NCBI GenBank assembly: GCA_963989385.1 | Contig: OZ022502.1 | Coordinates: 9,501,001 to 9,565,000, forward strand | Direction of reading: 5' to 3' | Length of the DNA: 64,000 nt | Origin: Ctena decussata | Taxonomy: Eukaryota > Mollusca > Bivalvia > Lucinida > Lucinidae | In this document: positions 15,201 through 28,528 of the stretch, in pieces | How the letters are laid out: each line of letters opens with the position of its first letter | Numbering within the stretch: position 1 is the stretch's first letter | Position numbers and translations under genes: made by a program | Notes under the pieces: generated by a model | What the model was told of the DNA's origin: nothing | Seen by the model: the letters and a program-made list of their open reading frames with translations, nothing else | Database searches by the model: none

Positions 15201-18200
15201 TCGCTCACCTGGCTATTGTGCAACAGGACCATTCTGATACAAAATTGGTCCAATTCCACTGAGAATTACTCATTTTCACATTTTGCTACTTTTACATCTC
15301 AATGCAAGAATCATTTTGCCACAAATTTCATCAAAATCCATTCAGGGGTTACTGAGATATTGCCAGTTTCATGTTTTGTACTATTTTTAGTAATGGCAGA
15401 TGGCGGCCATCTTGGATTGCTAAAATGTAAAAAATCGAAAAGCCTTCATGCAAGGACCATTTTGACACAAATTTGGTCCAATTCCATTGAGATTTTCTAA
15501 TTTTCACATTTTTCTATTTTTAGTAACAGAGGCCAACATGACTGGTCCACAGTTAGATATTTTTGAAACATCTCAATGCAAGATCATTTTGACACAAATT
15601 TCGTCAAAATCCATTCAGCGGTTACTGAGATATTGTCATTTTCATGTTTTGTGCTATTTTTAGTAACGGCAGATGGCAGCCATCTTGGAATGCCAAAATG
15701 CAAAAAATTGAAAAAGCTTAATGAAAGGACCATTCTGACACAAAATTAACCCAATTCCATTGAGATTTTCTAATTTTCACATTTTTCTATTTTTAGTAAC
15801 AGAGGCCAATATGACTGGTCTACAGTTAGATATTTTTGAAACATCTCAATGCAAGAATCATTTTGACACAAATTTCGTCAAAATCCATTCAGCGGTTACT
15901 GAGATATTGTCATTTTCATGTTTTGTGTTATTTTTAGTAACGGCAGATGGCGGCCATCTTGGAATGCCAAATTGCAATTAATCGAAACGACTTCATGCAA
16001 GGAACATTCTGATACAAAATTGGTCCAATTCCATTCAAAGGTTCTTGAGTAATTGTCATTTTTATGTTTGTGCTAGTTTTAGTAACACCAGATGGCGGCC
16101 ATCTTGGAATGCCAAATTGCAATTAATCGAAATGGCTTCATGCAAGGAACATTCTGACACAAAATTGGTTCAATTCCATTCAAGGGTTCTTGAGTAATTG
16201 TCATTTTTATGTTTGTGCTATTTTTAGTAACGGCCCCCATGGTGGCCATCTTGGATAGTCAACTGGCACAAAATTGAAATAATTCCATTCAAGAACCATT
16301 TCTGACCAAATCTGGTAAGAATTGGTTGCATTTTCTTTAGATATTGACATTTGAGCAAAATCGGCCTTGTAAACGCTAAGTAGGTCACTGTGACCTAATT
16401 CCGCTATAGATTTTTTTTTATTTTTATAATTTTCAATACCAAGGTCCCACTTATGTTCCATGCAAATTTTCAACCAAATATACCAAATGGTTCTGGAGAA
16501 GAAGTTGATTTTGTTGTTTTTGCTATTTTTAGTAACGGCAGCCATCTTGGATTCTTGACCTGACCCAATTTTCTAATTTTGAAACACTGCAGTCTGGTCA
16601 TGCTTCATGTGAAATTTGAGATCCATGGGTTCAGTGGTTTTAGAGAAGAAGTTGTTTGAAGTTGTTTAAATAGGTCATTTTTTGACATTGGCATTTGGGC
16701 AAAATTACACACGTAAACAGAAAGTAGGTCACTGTGACAAAACTCCGCTACAGATTTTTTTCATTTTTACAATTTTGAATACCAAGGATTCACTGATGTT
16801 CCATGCCAAAATTCAGACAAATACACCCAGTGGTTCTGGAGAAGAAGTTTATTTTGTTGTTTTTGCTATTTTTAGTAACGGTGGCCATCTTGGATTTTCA
16901 ACCTGACCCAATTTTACAATTCTGAGACCCTGGAGTCAGGTCATGCTCCATGTGAAATTTGAGAACCATGGGACCAGTAGTTTTACAGAAGAAGATGTTT
17001 GAATATTTGTTTTTAGGTGTTGACGGACGACGCACGGACGCACGACGCACGCCGGACGCATTGGTATGACAATAGCTCACTATGGCCCTTCGGGCCAGGT
17101 GAGCTGAAAATTAATCCATTTTGCTGTTTTTCTGTATTATTCATACAGTTATTTCTTTAGGCAATGGCAAATTTAAATGTTCGGTTAAAAAAACAATGAA
17201 TCTTCAAAAAAAGTTTCTTATTTTTTTTTTTCAGGTTATTTGTATTCATACACCTTTCAATATAATTTTGGAACATGAAATTTCTCAGTCTCATACTGCT
17301 AGTATAATGAAAATAACCAAATAAAAATTCACTGTCTACAGACTCTACAACTTGTAAATTTCTACAAGCTACCAATTTTAGAAACAAACCATCAAACATA
17401 ACTTATAACATACACCTGAACCTCAATATAAACTGCTGCTGGGCCCCATGTAATAATCGAAACTTTGGCTACAAGTTAAATCCCAAAATTGTGTTATTAA
17501 GAACAATATAATATTGAGGTCCATGTCTATATAATTATGTCAGAGATCTAGATCAGGCTTGGTTTGAGGATAATAATTATGAGTTAAATTGTGTTCATAA
17601 CCAACAACAAGGGCTTCGCAAGCGGCGCATAATATGCCCGTTTAAATGTCATAAAGCAGAAACAGAATGAACAAGATTGCCTACAAAAGGATAGACAGAC
17701 AAAGTGGTACAAGGGAGATAACCTAAAAATACTAGATAGGCCTTTTTTGGTTGTACTATATTCCCTTGAAATGATTTTTATAATATACATACCATTTATT
17801 TGGAATGGTTAAGGAGTTAGAGTAAACAGGAAATTTATGCAAGGGCAGATAATTCAGTAAGTAAGCCAGAGTTGTGGTTCTTGTTCAGGATACATTGCCC
17901 CATTATTATACACATTCCTACAAAGCTTCATTCTAATATTTCAAAAGGTTCAGGAGATATGGAGTGAATGAGAAACACCTGAAAATACTAATCAAATGGA
18001 GGTTACTCCAAAATTAAGAAAGAGGGAGCAACCATTCTTATATATGACACATTGTCTTGTGATCATGCACATTGCTATAAAGTTTCATCATGATATTCCA
18101 AACGGTTACCAAGTTATGGCATGCTCAATATAAGTAAACACAAAAATAGGCTCAAAGTACTAATGAAATGGTCGTAACTCTAAAACAAAGAAATGGAGAG

Positions 18201-21200
18201 CAACCATTTTTGTACGCAACACATCGTTAGGAATTCATACACATTGCTATGAAGTTTTATAAAGATATCCCAAACGGTTATCTAGTTATGGCCCGCACAA
18301 GACTTGCAGGGAAAAAAATGATCAAAGGGGCATAACTTCAAATTAAGAAAGGGGGAGCAACCATTCTTGTACGCGACACGTTCCCCCAACCTAATACATA
18401 TGCCTATAAAATTTCATGAAGATATCCCAAATGGTTACTGAGTTATGGTGCGCACAAGAATGTTTACGGACAGACGGACGGACAGACGGACGGACGGACG
18501 GACGGACAGCGCCACGACATAATACGTCCGTTTTTTCAAAACGAGCGTATAAAAACCTATGCTGTGACTTCATACCCAGCAGGCACATTACGTCGAAATG
18601 ACGTCGTACTGATGTCGATGCGACGTCATCACGTCACATCGAAGTCAGAACGTCATTTCAACATCATGTGCCTGCTGGGTAAAAACTACTAAAACAAGAG
18701 CTGTCGCCTGACAGCATAGCTCGCCTGAATAGGTGCTTGCCCATCACACAGTCGCTTTGGAGGTGTGAACTTCTATGCATAAAACTTCAGGCAAGCATGT
18801 CCATAATGACAACACATTTATAAACAAAAGCTCTCTACAAAATAAGTCTTAAAATAAAATTAAAATAAAAAAATCCACATGAAATTTCAAAGTCCATGAG
18901 CTTGAGGTCAAAGAACTAAGCGGTAGGGGTGGGGTGGGGGGGATGGGGGGCTAGGATGTAACAAAACCTTGAACCATTATCTAACATCAGTCCAAGTATT
19001 AGTATCAACTGAGTCCATCGTGGCACTGTGAAATTATGTCTTCATAAATATAAAACTTTAACCAAAATTCTTTAAGACAAAATTCTAAGTCGATGACCTT
19101 GACTTCAAGGTCATCCAGTGGGGTAAGTATATAGTGTTTTGTAAAAACTCAAAAAAAGTGTCTAACATCAGTTCAAGTGTAAACTAAATCTCTGCCAAGC
19201 ATTATGAATCAGTATGCAATTAGAAAACTTAAATAAAGAACAAATTTCCAAAGTCCGTGACCTTGACATCAAGGTCACTGAGCGGGGTTGGGGTAGTACT
19301 CGGCAAAACTTTGGACTAACATCTAACTAAAGTGCAAATATAAAAAGAATTCATCACTGGGTTCAGGAGATATGTGTCTTTAAAAGACTTTAACCAAAAC
19401 ATCCAATCAATAAAAAGACAATTTTCTAAGTCCATGACCTTGACATAAAGGTCACTGAGGGGGGTGGGGGTAGTACCTTGGAAAACTTAGGACCAATATC
19501 TAACTACAGTGCAAGTATCAAAGGAATCCATCCATGGGTTAAGGAAATATTGGGCTTTATAAAACTATAACCAAAACATCCACTCCAAAAATACTCCCAA
19601 TTTTCTAAGTCCATGACCTTGACATCAAGGTCATGGAGTGGTATGGGGGTGGTACCCTGTTAAACTTTGGACCAATATCTACCTACAGTGCAAGTATCAA
19701 AAGAATCCATCCATGGGTTAAGGAGATAGAGGTCTTTAAAAAACTTTAACCAAAACATCCAATCCGGACGCCGACGCTGACGCTGACGCGGACGCCGACG
19801 CCGGGGTGACAACAATAGCTCTTCCTGAACTTTCGTTCAGGCGAGCTAAAAAATCATTAACCAAAACATCCAATCAATAAAAAGGCAATTTTCTAAGTCC
19901 ATGACCTTGACATCAAGGTCATTGAGTGGGGTGGGGGTGGTACCCTGGAAAACTTTGGACCTATATCTTACTACAGTGCAAGTATCAAAAGAATCCATTA
20001 ATGGGTTAAGGAGATATTGGGCTTTAAAAAACTTTAACCAAAACATCCAGTCAAAAAAAAAATCTAATTTTCTAAGTCCGTGACCTTGACATCAAGGTCA
20101 CTGAGTGGGGCGGGGGTAGTACCCTTTTAAACTTTGGACCAATATCTAAGTACAGAGCAAGTATCAAAAGAATCCATCCATGGGTTAGGGAGATATAGGT
20201 CTTTAAAAAACTTTAACCAAAACATCCAATCCGAACGCGGTCGCGGACGCTGACGCTGACACCGACGCCAGGGTGACAACAATAGCTCTTCCTGAACTTT
20301 CGTTCAGGCGAGCTAAAAAGGGTTGTTTTAATGATGAGTCACACTTTGACAAGTCACAACATAAGTTCATGGAGAGAAATGATAAAAATTGGCCCAGAAT
20401 TATCCTTCAAACCCTACCTTATCTAACACTCTTTAAAATAAAGATGATTAAAAAAATAAGAACAAGAAGCAATAGCATGCTCTTGAAGCAGCAAAATTAT
20501 CAAAAAGAAATACATGAGCTGCAACACGAGAAAATCAACAAAGTGCTTGTCAGCCCAGCGTAGACTCAGATCAGTCAGGGCATCCGGGCAGTCTAATCAG
20601 ACGCTTTGCAAAGCACTTAAAGGGTAGCTAAGGGTCTTAGCGGGTCTTAGCTACCTCCATGCAGACAGCAAAGACTCTGATCAGGCTGGGCAGATGCCCA
20701 GGCTGATCTATGTCTTTGCTCGGTGCACATGCCACTTTGTTGGTTTTGTCATGTCGTGGCTTATATTAAGAAAGCAAAGCTTGCTGTGTTATAACGCAGT
20801 GCAAGACTACATAAGCAGGCAGCCAGCATACCATTTGCCTACTAAAATAAGGGACCATAAATATATTTTAACTAATGTTAGCATTATTATCCGAAATAAC
20901 CTTACATAAAACTTTAAGAACTTTAGTAGTAGTAGTAGTAGTATTTTTCTGATATAAGCTAAATTAAATCAGCATGACAGACAATCAAAACAAGCTCTGG
21001 GTAAGTTTTAGACATGCAGAAGGAGAAAAAGCATATCAGCTCTTATCATAAGACTCAAATTGATGATGAGATTTTCACAACATACTATGTGATCAGAAAT
21101 GTCTAGAACATTATCATCAATCTTGACATTTTTCTACTCTTACCAATGACCTTTAATGTATTAATAAAATGCGGTAGGAAGGTAGGTAGGTAGGTATGAG

Positions 21201-24200
21201 CCATAACTCTATATTTTAATTTCAATCACAGCAGAATAAAGTATTTTGAGTCACATGATAAAAAGAATCTTATACTCATGGTTATAATATATGCAACTAA
21301 TAAACTAGTTGAATAGTAACTAAATAGGGTTAACAGATTGTGACAACAACCATGAATACATTTCATACATTTTGTTTAAATTAAGCACTTTATACATACA
21401 TATCATCAGGTACCATAGACTGTTCATAAGAAAGTTTTCGAGTATATGAATACTTACATGGGGAACAATGGGGACCATATAAGCTACAGCACTACAATAG
21501 TACACACAAGCATGCAATGGTTATAACAAACAATTATTTACAAACCTAGGGGAGCGTCCAGGACTAAAATAATCAATGTTTAGTTAATGTATCATATACT
21601 GCAATTATTTAATGTGTTCCTAGTGTCAATATTTCATATGTGAATATTTATAGTACAGTAAAACTTCATTGGCTCAAACAGGCCTGGGACCATGAAAATT
21701 AGTTCCAGCCATGGGTAGCTCTAGCCATCCAGGGTTAGCTTCCATATAAAGTGATCTCTAGGGACCAAAAAAAGAGTTCTAGCCAGGCAGGGTAAACGAG
21801 CCATCAGGGTTCGAGCCATTGAAGTTCTACTGTATGTTATTTTTTTTCTCTTTCATTCTATGATTCTGGATATTATTTACCATAATGTGCCTAAATTTTG
21901 GGACACCTAAAAATAATTAATTTTCCATTTGGGACAAATGGAAAATCAATTATTTTTAGGAGTCCCAATACTTAAACACATTACGGTAATTGGTGTGAGC
22001 AAAGAGTTTGTTTACTTATGCCTGCTGCAGTCCATACACAGTATCTTCATTTATATTTCATGCAATACTGTTAGATGTAAACATATACAGCCCACTGGAG
22101 TATATGTCAGCGGAAAATAAAATACTTTTAGTCATAAAACTGCCAACATAGTCTCTTTTTTCTAAATATTTGTGTATGGCCACTAACTGCGGTATCCTTA
22201 TTAGGGTAAACAATGTATGCTTGGTGTAAAGGACCTTAATCTATGGGCATATGATAAGTACTCAAATCAGCCTGCCCAGCTGTGGAAACTGATCATAGCC
22301 TTCATGTTTCACTTTTAAGATTCTCCAACTTTCAAAAATTGTTCATGTGAAAAGATTGTTCATGTGACCAGTGAAGACTTTCATCATACTGCAGATGTGC
22401 AGGCTGATCTGAGTGTTTCCTGCTGCCACATGCCCTAAGGTACCTTTTCACATGAGGCCTACCATATATAATATCCAATATGATTCATACTGGTTGCTTC
22501 CTGAAGAAAATCTATGTATTTACACAAACCTTTAGTCAAATATAGATTTATTACCTAAAAGCTATCCAGCCTAATTGCCCTAAATATCAGGCCCCAGTTA
22601 CTCAAAACTAATGACATTGATAGTTAAAGAGATGTTAAATTTTCAAACATATTATATGTAAAAAACAATGCTATTTTTTGCTAAAACAAGAGCACAAAAG
22701 CTCCTACTAGTTTTTCAGGAAAAATAAAAGCACCGCAAACGACTGCGTGATACCCCGCCACTGCAAACCTTTTTCACACACCCATTTTTCCAGATTTATG
22801 CATGTATATAGCCAGGGGGCAGGGGGAAATAACTCCTATGGGGTAAATTTGAGCATAACTGGAAGCTTTCATCACTCTGATCATTTGCTAAAAGTTTCAG
22901 AAAAATTGCTTAAAGTTTCAGAAAAATTGCTTCAAACTCTGATTTTATATGGAATTTTTCATAATTTCATACATGTATATAGTCCCAGGGCAGGGGCAGA
23001 TAACCCCTGATGATAAAATTTCTGTGCTCATATAAAGCTTTTATTACTTCGATCATGTTTGTGAAGTTTCATCATGATACTCCAAGTAGTAAAGGAACTA
23101 GAGGCCAAAAACCATTTTTCGTACATTGACAAGTGCCATAACTCTGTCAGAAATTAACAAAATTTGCCCATTAACAATCCCAAGCGAGACATTCTTGATA
23201 CAAATGCATATGCAAAGTTTTAGAAAAATTGCTTCAAACTCTGATTTTATATGGAATTTTTCATCATTTAATACATGTATATAGTCCCAGGGCAGGGGCA
23301 GATAACCCCTGATGATAAAATTTCTGTGCTCATATAAAGCTTTTGTTACTTCGATCATGTTTGTGAAGTTTCATCATGATACTCCAAGTAGTAAAGGAAC
23401 TAGAGGCCAAAAACCATTTTTCGTACATTGACAAGTGCCATAACTCTGTCAGAAATTAACAAAATTTGCCCATAAACAATCCCAAGCGAAACATTCTTGG
23501 TACAAATGCATATGCAAAATTTGAAGGAAATCTGTTGATAAATACTTAAGTTATCGAACGGAAACAAAGTGCGGACGGACAGACGGACGTACGTACTACG
23601 GACGGACAGACACACGGACGGCCAACGTGAAAACATAATACCCCGCCACTAACGTGAAACATAATACCCCGCCACTAACGTGTGGCGGGGTATAATAAAA
23701 AGAGCATACTTGATTTTATGGGAACTACCTTAATGTGCTTAAATACTGGGACACCTCAAATAATTAATTTTCCATTTGTCCCAAATGGAAAATTAATAAT
23801 TTTAGATGTCCCAAAATTTAGGCACATCACAGTAAACAACTTAACAAATCCTTCACTACTGACTTTGTTCACTAACCATGCTTTGAACAGCTGGGGCCAT
23901 GACTTCAATCCCAAATTTTGGCATTTTTTAGTCGTCAAACTCACCTGAGATGAGGAAGACTAGCAAAGACCGGGTTTGAACCATCACCCATCCACCGGTC
24001 TAGACTGACTTTATTATGAGTTTGGTGTTGAATTCTACGGACTTTCTTACGAGGTATTGGCACTTTTATAATACTGGGATCGGTGACTTCTCTATGAGGT
24101 GAGCTGAAAGAAGAAAAACTTTGATGGGTAAGCAAGAACTAAGCCGCGACACGACAAAACCAACAATGTGGTAGTGTGCCCAGCGCAGACTCAGATCAGC

Positions 24201-27200
24201 CTAGGCACCCACCCAGGTTGATCAGACTCTTTGCTAAGCGCTAAAGGGTAGATAAGGGTCCTAGCTACCTTCATGCTGACAGCAAAGACTCCAGGCTGAT
24301 CTGAGTCTGCGCTGGGCGCACAACCACATTGTTGGTTTTCTCATGTTGCGGCTCAATTAAACCATTTGCTTGCCAGAAGTAATAAGCAAGTTCAATTTTC
24401 CAAATATATGTAATCATGGTTATAATTTACAGAAACCTAAAATATTCTTTCAGTATAGGAATGAATTTTATTTTTGTGGATTACTTTGATGTTTTAACAC
24501 TGGAGAATCACCCACAATCTGAATGAAGCCTGAAGAACTTCATATTAAGTTTGGGAGGGATTCACCAGCATTTACACATCTTCAAAAATCCACATAAATA
24601 AATTTCATTTCTTATAATCCAACTCAGTCATCTGCATCTGAATATCGTCTCTGTTACAAAGTATACCTTAGAAATCATTGCAAAGAAGAGAGTCCTCAGT
24701 AGTTCCAGGGGATGTTCCCATGTATGAAAGTGTTTTCTGTTTGCTCTTGACCAGTCAAATAGCACTAAATAAGCATTAGAATGTTGAGTTGAAAGTACAC
24801 ATCTATGACAATTTTTACCTAAATTTTCTTTTATTTACTCAAGTAAGTAAGTATTTTATGATTTCTGGTCAGTTATGAGAACTCGAACAGATATAGCATA
24901 GGAAGGTTATGATCATTGTATATACTTCAGGGCCCAGTTGTTCAAAACTAACGACATTGTCAGTTAACATTCCTTTAAAATTTCAAATGTTAATATCTCA
25001 AATATGGCGACATTTTTTGTGGAAAAAAATCTGAGATGCTTTTGCAGTGCAAAAGCTGTTCACATTTTTTCAACAAAAAATATCATTGTATTTGGTTATA
25101 AAGTCATAAAACCCTTAACAGCTGACCTCTTCACAAGCTCATTAGGCTAATGATGCTTTGAAGAAAAACTGGGCCCAGCTGAACTCCCAGATATACAGAC
25201 CTGTCTTGGACAGTAATATCTGGGAATCTGATCAGCTGCCTTTGACGTATCTGTTCTTTAAGATCATCTTCATCTTGGTAGTGAGCACTAGTAATACGGT
25301 GGTAATCGTCCTGCCGAGTGATGATCAATTTCTCCTGCAACAAACAAAAGCAATTAAATTGCATACGCGAACTTAGGCCAAAATATCAAAAACTCTGTTT
25401 TATGCATTTATTATATGTCTTATCTTGTTCTAAAAGTCACAAATGTCTGTACATGTATATAGGCACAATAAATCGAAAATGTGACTGCTATATTGGTTTT
25501 GTGACTTTAGGCAAGTCTTGGTGATATTGCCCGGCTCAGGGGTCATGTTCGGTCTCCGTCCGGATGTATGCGGCAGCATGTGCAGGGACAGAACCTGCAT
25601 CCATCCCCAAGAACACCTCCACAAATGTTCGGGCAAGTGCGTGTAGGAATACTCTGCATGTGACCCCGAGAAAAAATACAGTGGTAGTCATCCTGAAAAG
25701 CAATGATCAATTTCTCCTACCATAAACAGAAACATTTAAACCTATTGCACTCAAAACGGTCAAAACTCCATAGAGTTTTGGCCGTTCTGAGTGCAATAGG
25801 GTTAAATATGTGAATGTTAACTGTCCTAACAAGAGATGATTAATTTCTGCTGCAACAAACCAGATTAATACCATGGAATGCCGAGTCTTGCCTGTTTGTG
25901 CATTGTCACAAAGCAGAAATAAATAAAACAACAGATGTCATTAGATACCATAGCTCACCTAGACCTTGAACATAAGACCTATATGCCCCATGAAGCCTAT
26001 TGGGGGTGGGGTCGGAGGGGATGGGGTGCTGCTGAATTAAACTTTGGACCCACATCTGTCATCAAACTAAATATGAACCAAATCCATCATGTGGTTTTGA
26101 AATGTGAGATTCAAAAGCTTTAATATAAAACTTATGCTTTGTCTGTAACCTTGATATTTTGGCTACAGGCATGTGTGGGGTACAGGTGAATAAAACTCTG
26201 GACCTATATCCAAACAGAATCAATCATTTAGTTTTGAAAATATAAGCTCCAACAAAACTTAAACATGAAATTTCAAAGTCTGTGACCATGACCTTAAGAT
26301 CATGGGCATGAGCAGGGTATGCTCAATTAAACTTTGGACCTGTATTTGTCATCATGCAAAATACAAACCATATCCATCATTTGATTTGGACAATATCAGC
26401 TTTTAAAAATTTTAACGAAAAACTTTAATGTAAAATTTCAAAGTCTGTAACGTTTGCCTTAAGATCATGTAGGTGGATAACTTTTGACCTTTATCATCAT
26501 ACCAAGTATGAACCAAATCCATCATATGGTTTGGAATATATGAGCTCTAAAAAAAACTTTAATGTAAATGTGGACACCGATGTCAACGCCAACACCGACA
26601 CCAACACCAGGGGTAGTGTAATAGCTCTTCCTGGTTTGTCCCGGCAAGCTAAAAATCTTGATGCCAAGTTAACCCTTTCCATTCAGTATACCCCTTTAGG
26701 GGTATCTGGGCAAACATTTTGGATCCAGATCAGGCCCCACAAATGTGGGGCCTGATCTGAGATCCAAACTGTTTGCTGCCTAGACCTCATTTCTACGAGA
26801 GTTAGTTTGACCAATATTGTCCAAATATTCTTGATTTTTTATGCAGACGACAAGTTCAGCAGACGACAAAAATACCCAGAATGCAATGGGTTAAAACTTT
26901 AAAATGGCAGTCATGGAGACCACCAAAGAAGTTCTAGTCACAAGATAAATAATTCATTCTTGAATAAGCACAAAATTTGCTTACTTTCACTGACTTTCTG
27001 GGCCCATTAAATCATCTTCTTTATGAAGTAAAAAATAGATTTCTGCAATTTTGGCCTGAAATATGTTCAGTGTGAAATTCTTGTTCCATGCCATTGAAGA
27101 CAGTACCTTTAGTTTCCTGCTAGTGTGTGTGCTGACAGGAACAAACTCTATCGCAGGAAACTGGCTCTGAGCTGTGTACATAAAGTCACGGTGTAGCATG

Positions 27201-28497
27201 GGCTGTAGTGATGTGGACAAGAACTGAAACTGGTTGTAGTTACTACGACGAAGAATCCCTTCAATAATCATACATCTCTGAAAATAACACAATATTATTA
27301 AGACAACTCATTATATCACATCTCATGAAGTGAGATTTACCTGATTTGACTTTGCTCTTCTGAATACTGACTCTCCAAAGATTTTTAAATCTGACTTACT
27401 TTTAAGACAGCAGCTCTTAAGTTGAGTTACGTACAGCATTAATCTGGACGCAGTACTAAACCAAATTTTACATTTCAAAAGAATACCACATTACTACACT
27501 GACTCAGTGTCACACCAAGTCCCATTAACCCTTTTTTGATTAGTGGACTGAATGTCTATCCTTATTTAAATGAGTTCATTTCGAGTTTTAGGGTTTGCTG
27601 GCAAATTTTATCACTTTTATTGTATTTTGCATAGAAATTCCTGTAAGCAAACAGTGTAGACCCTGATCAGATGCCGTGTTCTGCCAGGTCTAAACGGGTC
27701 TGCACCATTTGCATATGTCTCCAAAATGTTTTTTCCATCTAAAAAGGGTTATAAGGGTGTTAGATCAATAAAAGCAAATATAGGCTTATCTGTAAATACT
27801 GTCATACTTCAATCACTGACAATCTTAGTAGTACTGTCGTTGACAAATTACCTAACACCAGCAAACCTGTATTAAATAAAGAAAGGCAGAACATGCTGTT
27901 TATATATGTCTTCAGCAGTATTTACCAATTTGCTCAGGGCAAGTTCCCATATGTCACCTGGGCAGTCTGAGACATGTTTATGAAAAAAAGTTACGTTCTA
28001 TTATTCCACCCTTAAACTGACAACAATCTGTAGCAAAGGCTCTACCAAAAGCACACAGCAGTACCCTTACGCAATTTAAAATGCACAAGGATAAGTAAAA
28101 TACCCCTACAGTAAGCTTATTACAGCATGTGAGCTTATTACACCAAATAATGTATGAAGATACCGACAATTAAATACAGACATGGTGTCTGCTTACACCA
28201 AAGAGTTCCACTTGAAAACCTCTCTATTTTGTTTTTTGCACTATTTGTTTTTTGCAAATTTAGTAACAAAATGCCAATAAATTTGTACAAAATATACAAC
28301 ATAACATGTTAATGTGGAGAAGTACTTGAAATCAGTTTTAAATACTTGAACTTCACAAAATGCTCACTGATAAAAAGTGTTCTCAAAAACAAATATTAAA
28401 TGACATGGAAACTGAACATTCCCACCACTTTGCCTGTATAGAGCTCCAGATATGTGGGTGGGTAGTGGGGTTCCACTTTGCTCATACAGAGCGCTCT

Positions 28498-28528
<31 letters not shown>

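Larger units (their letters stand above)
15004..23944. other. 8.9 kb intron of the F-box/WD40 gene (exons 4-5)
   Basis: Almost entirely the mosaic repeats listed above. Between them are AT-rich stretches (20765-21876, 21990-22683) with short GTAG microsatellites near 20931 and 21176 but no exon, RNA gene or other feature I can support. Confidence 0.6.

Noticed and set aside
15946..15962. YY1-like motif as part of a gene promoter
   Set aside because: It recurs in every unit of a dispersed repeat deep in an intron, far from any start codon. It is kept only as a repeat-borne motif.
26993..27106. Extension of F-box/WD40 exon 2 to include NIFQAKIAEIYFLLHKEDD
   Set aside because: The open frame continues, but the phase would not match exon 3 without an unseen extra exon. 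The GTACTG donor gives a consistent 723-codon total. It remains possible.
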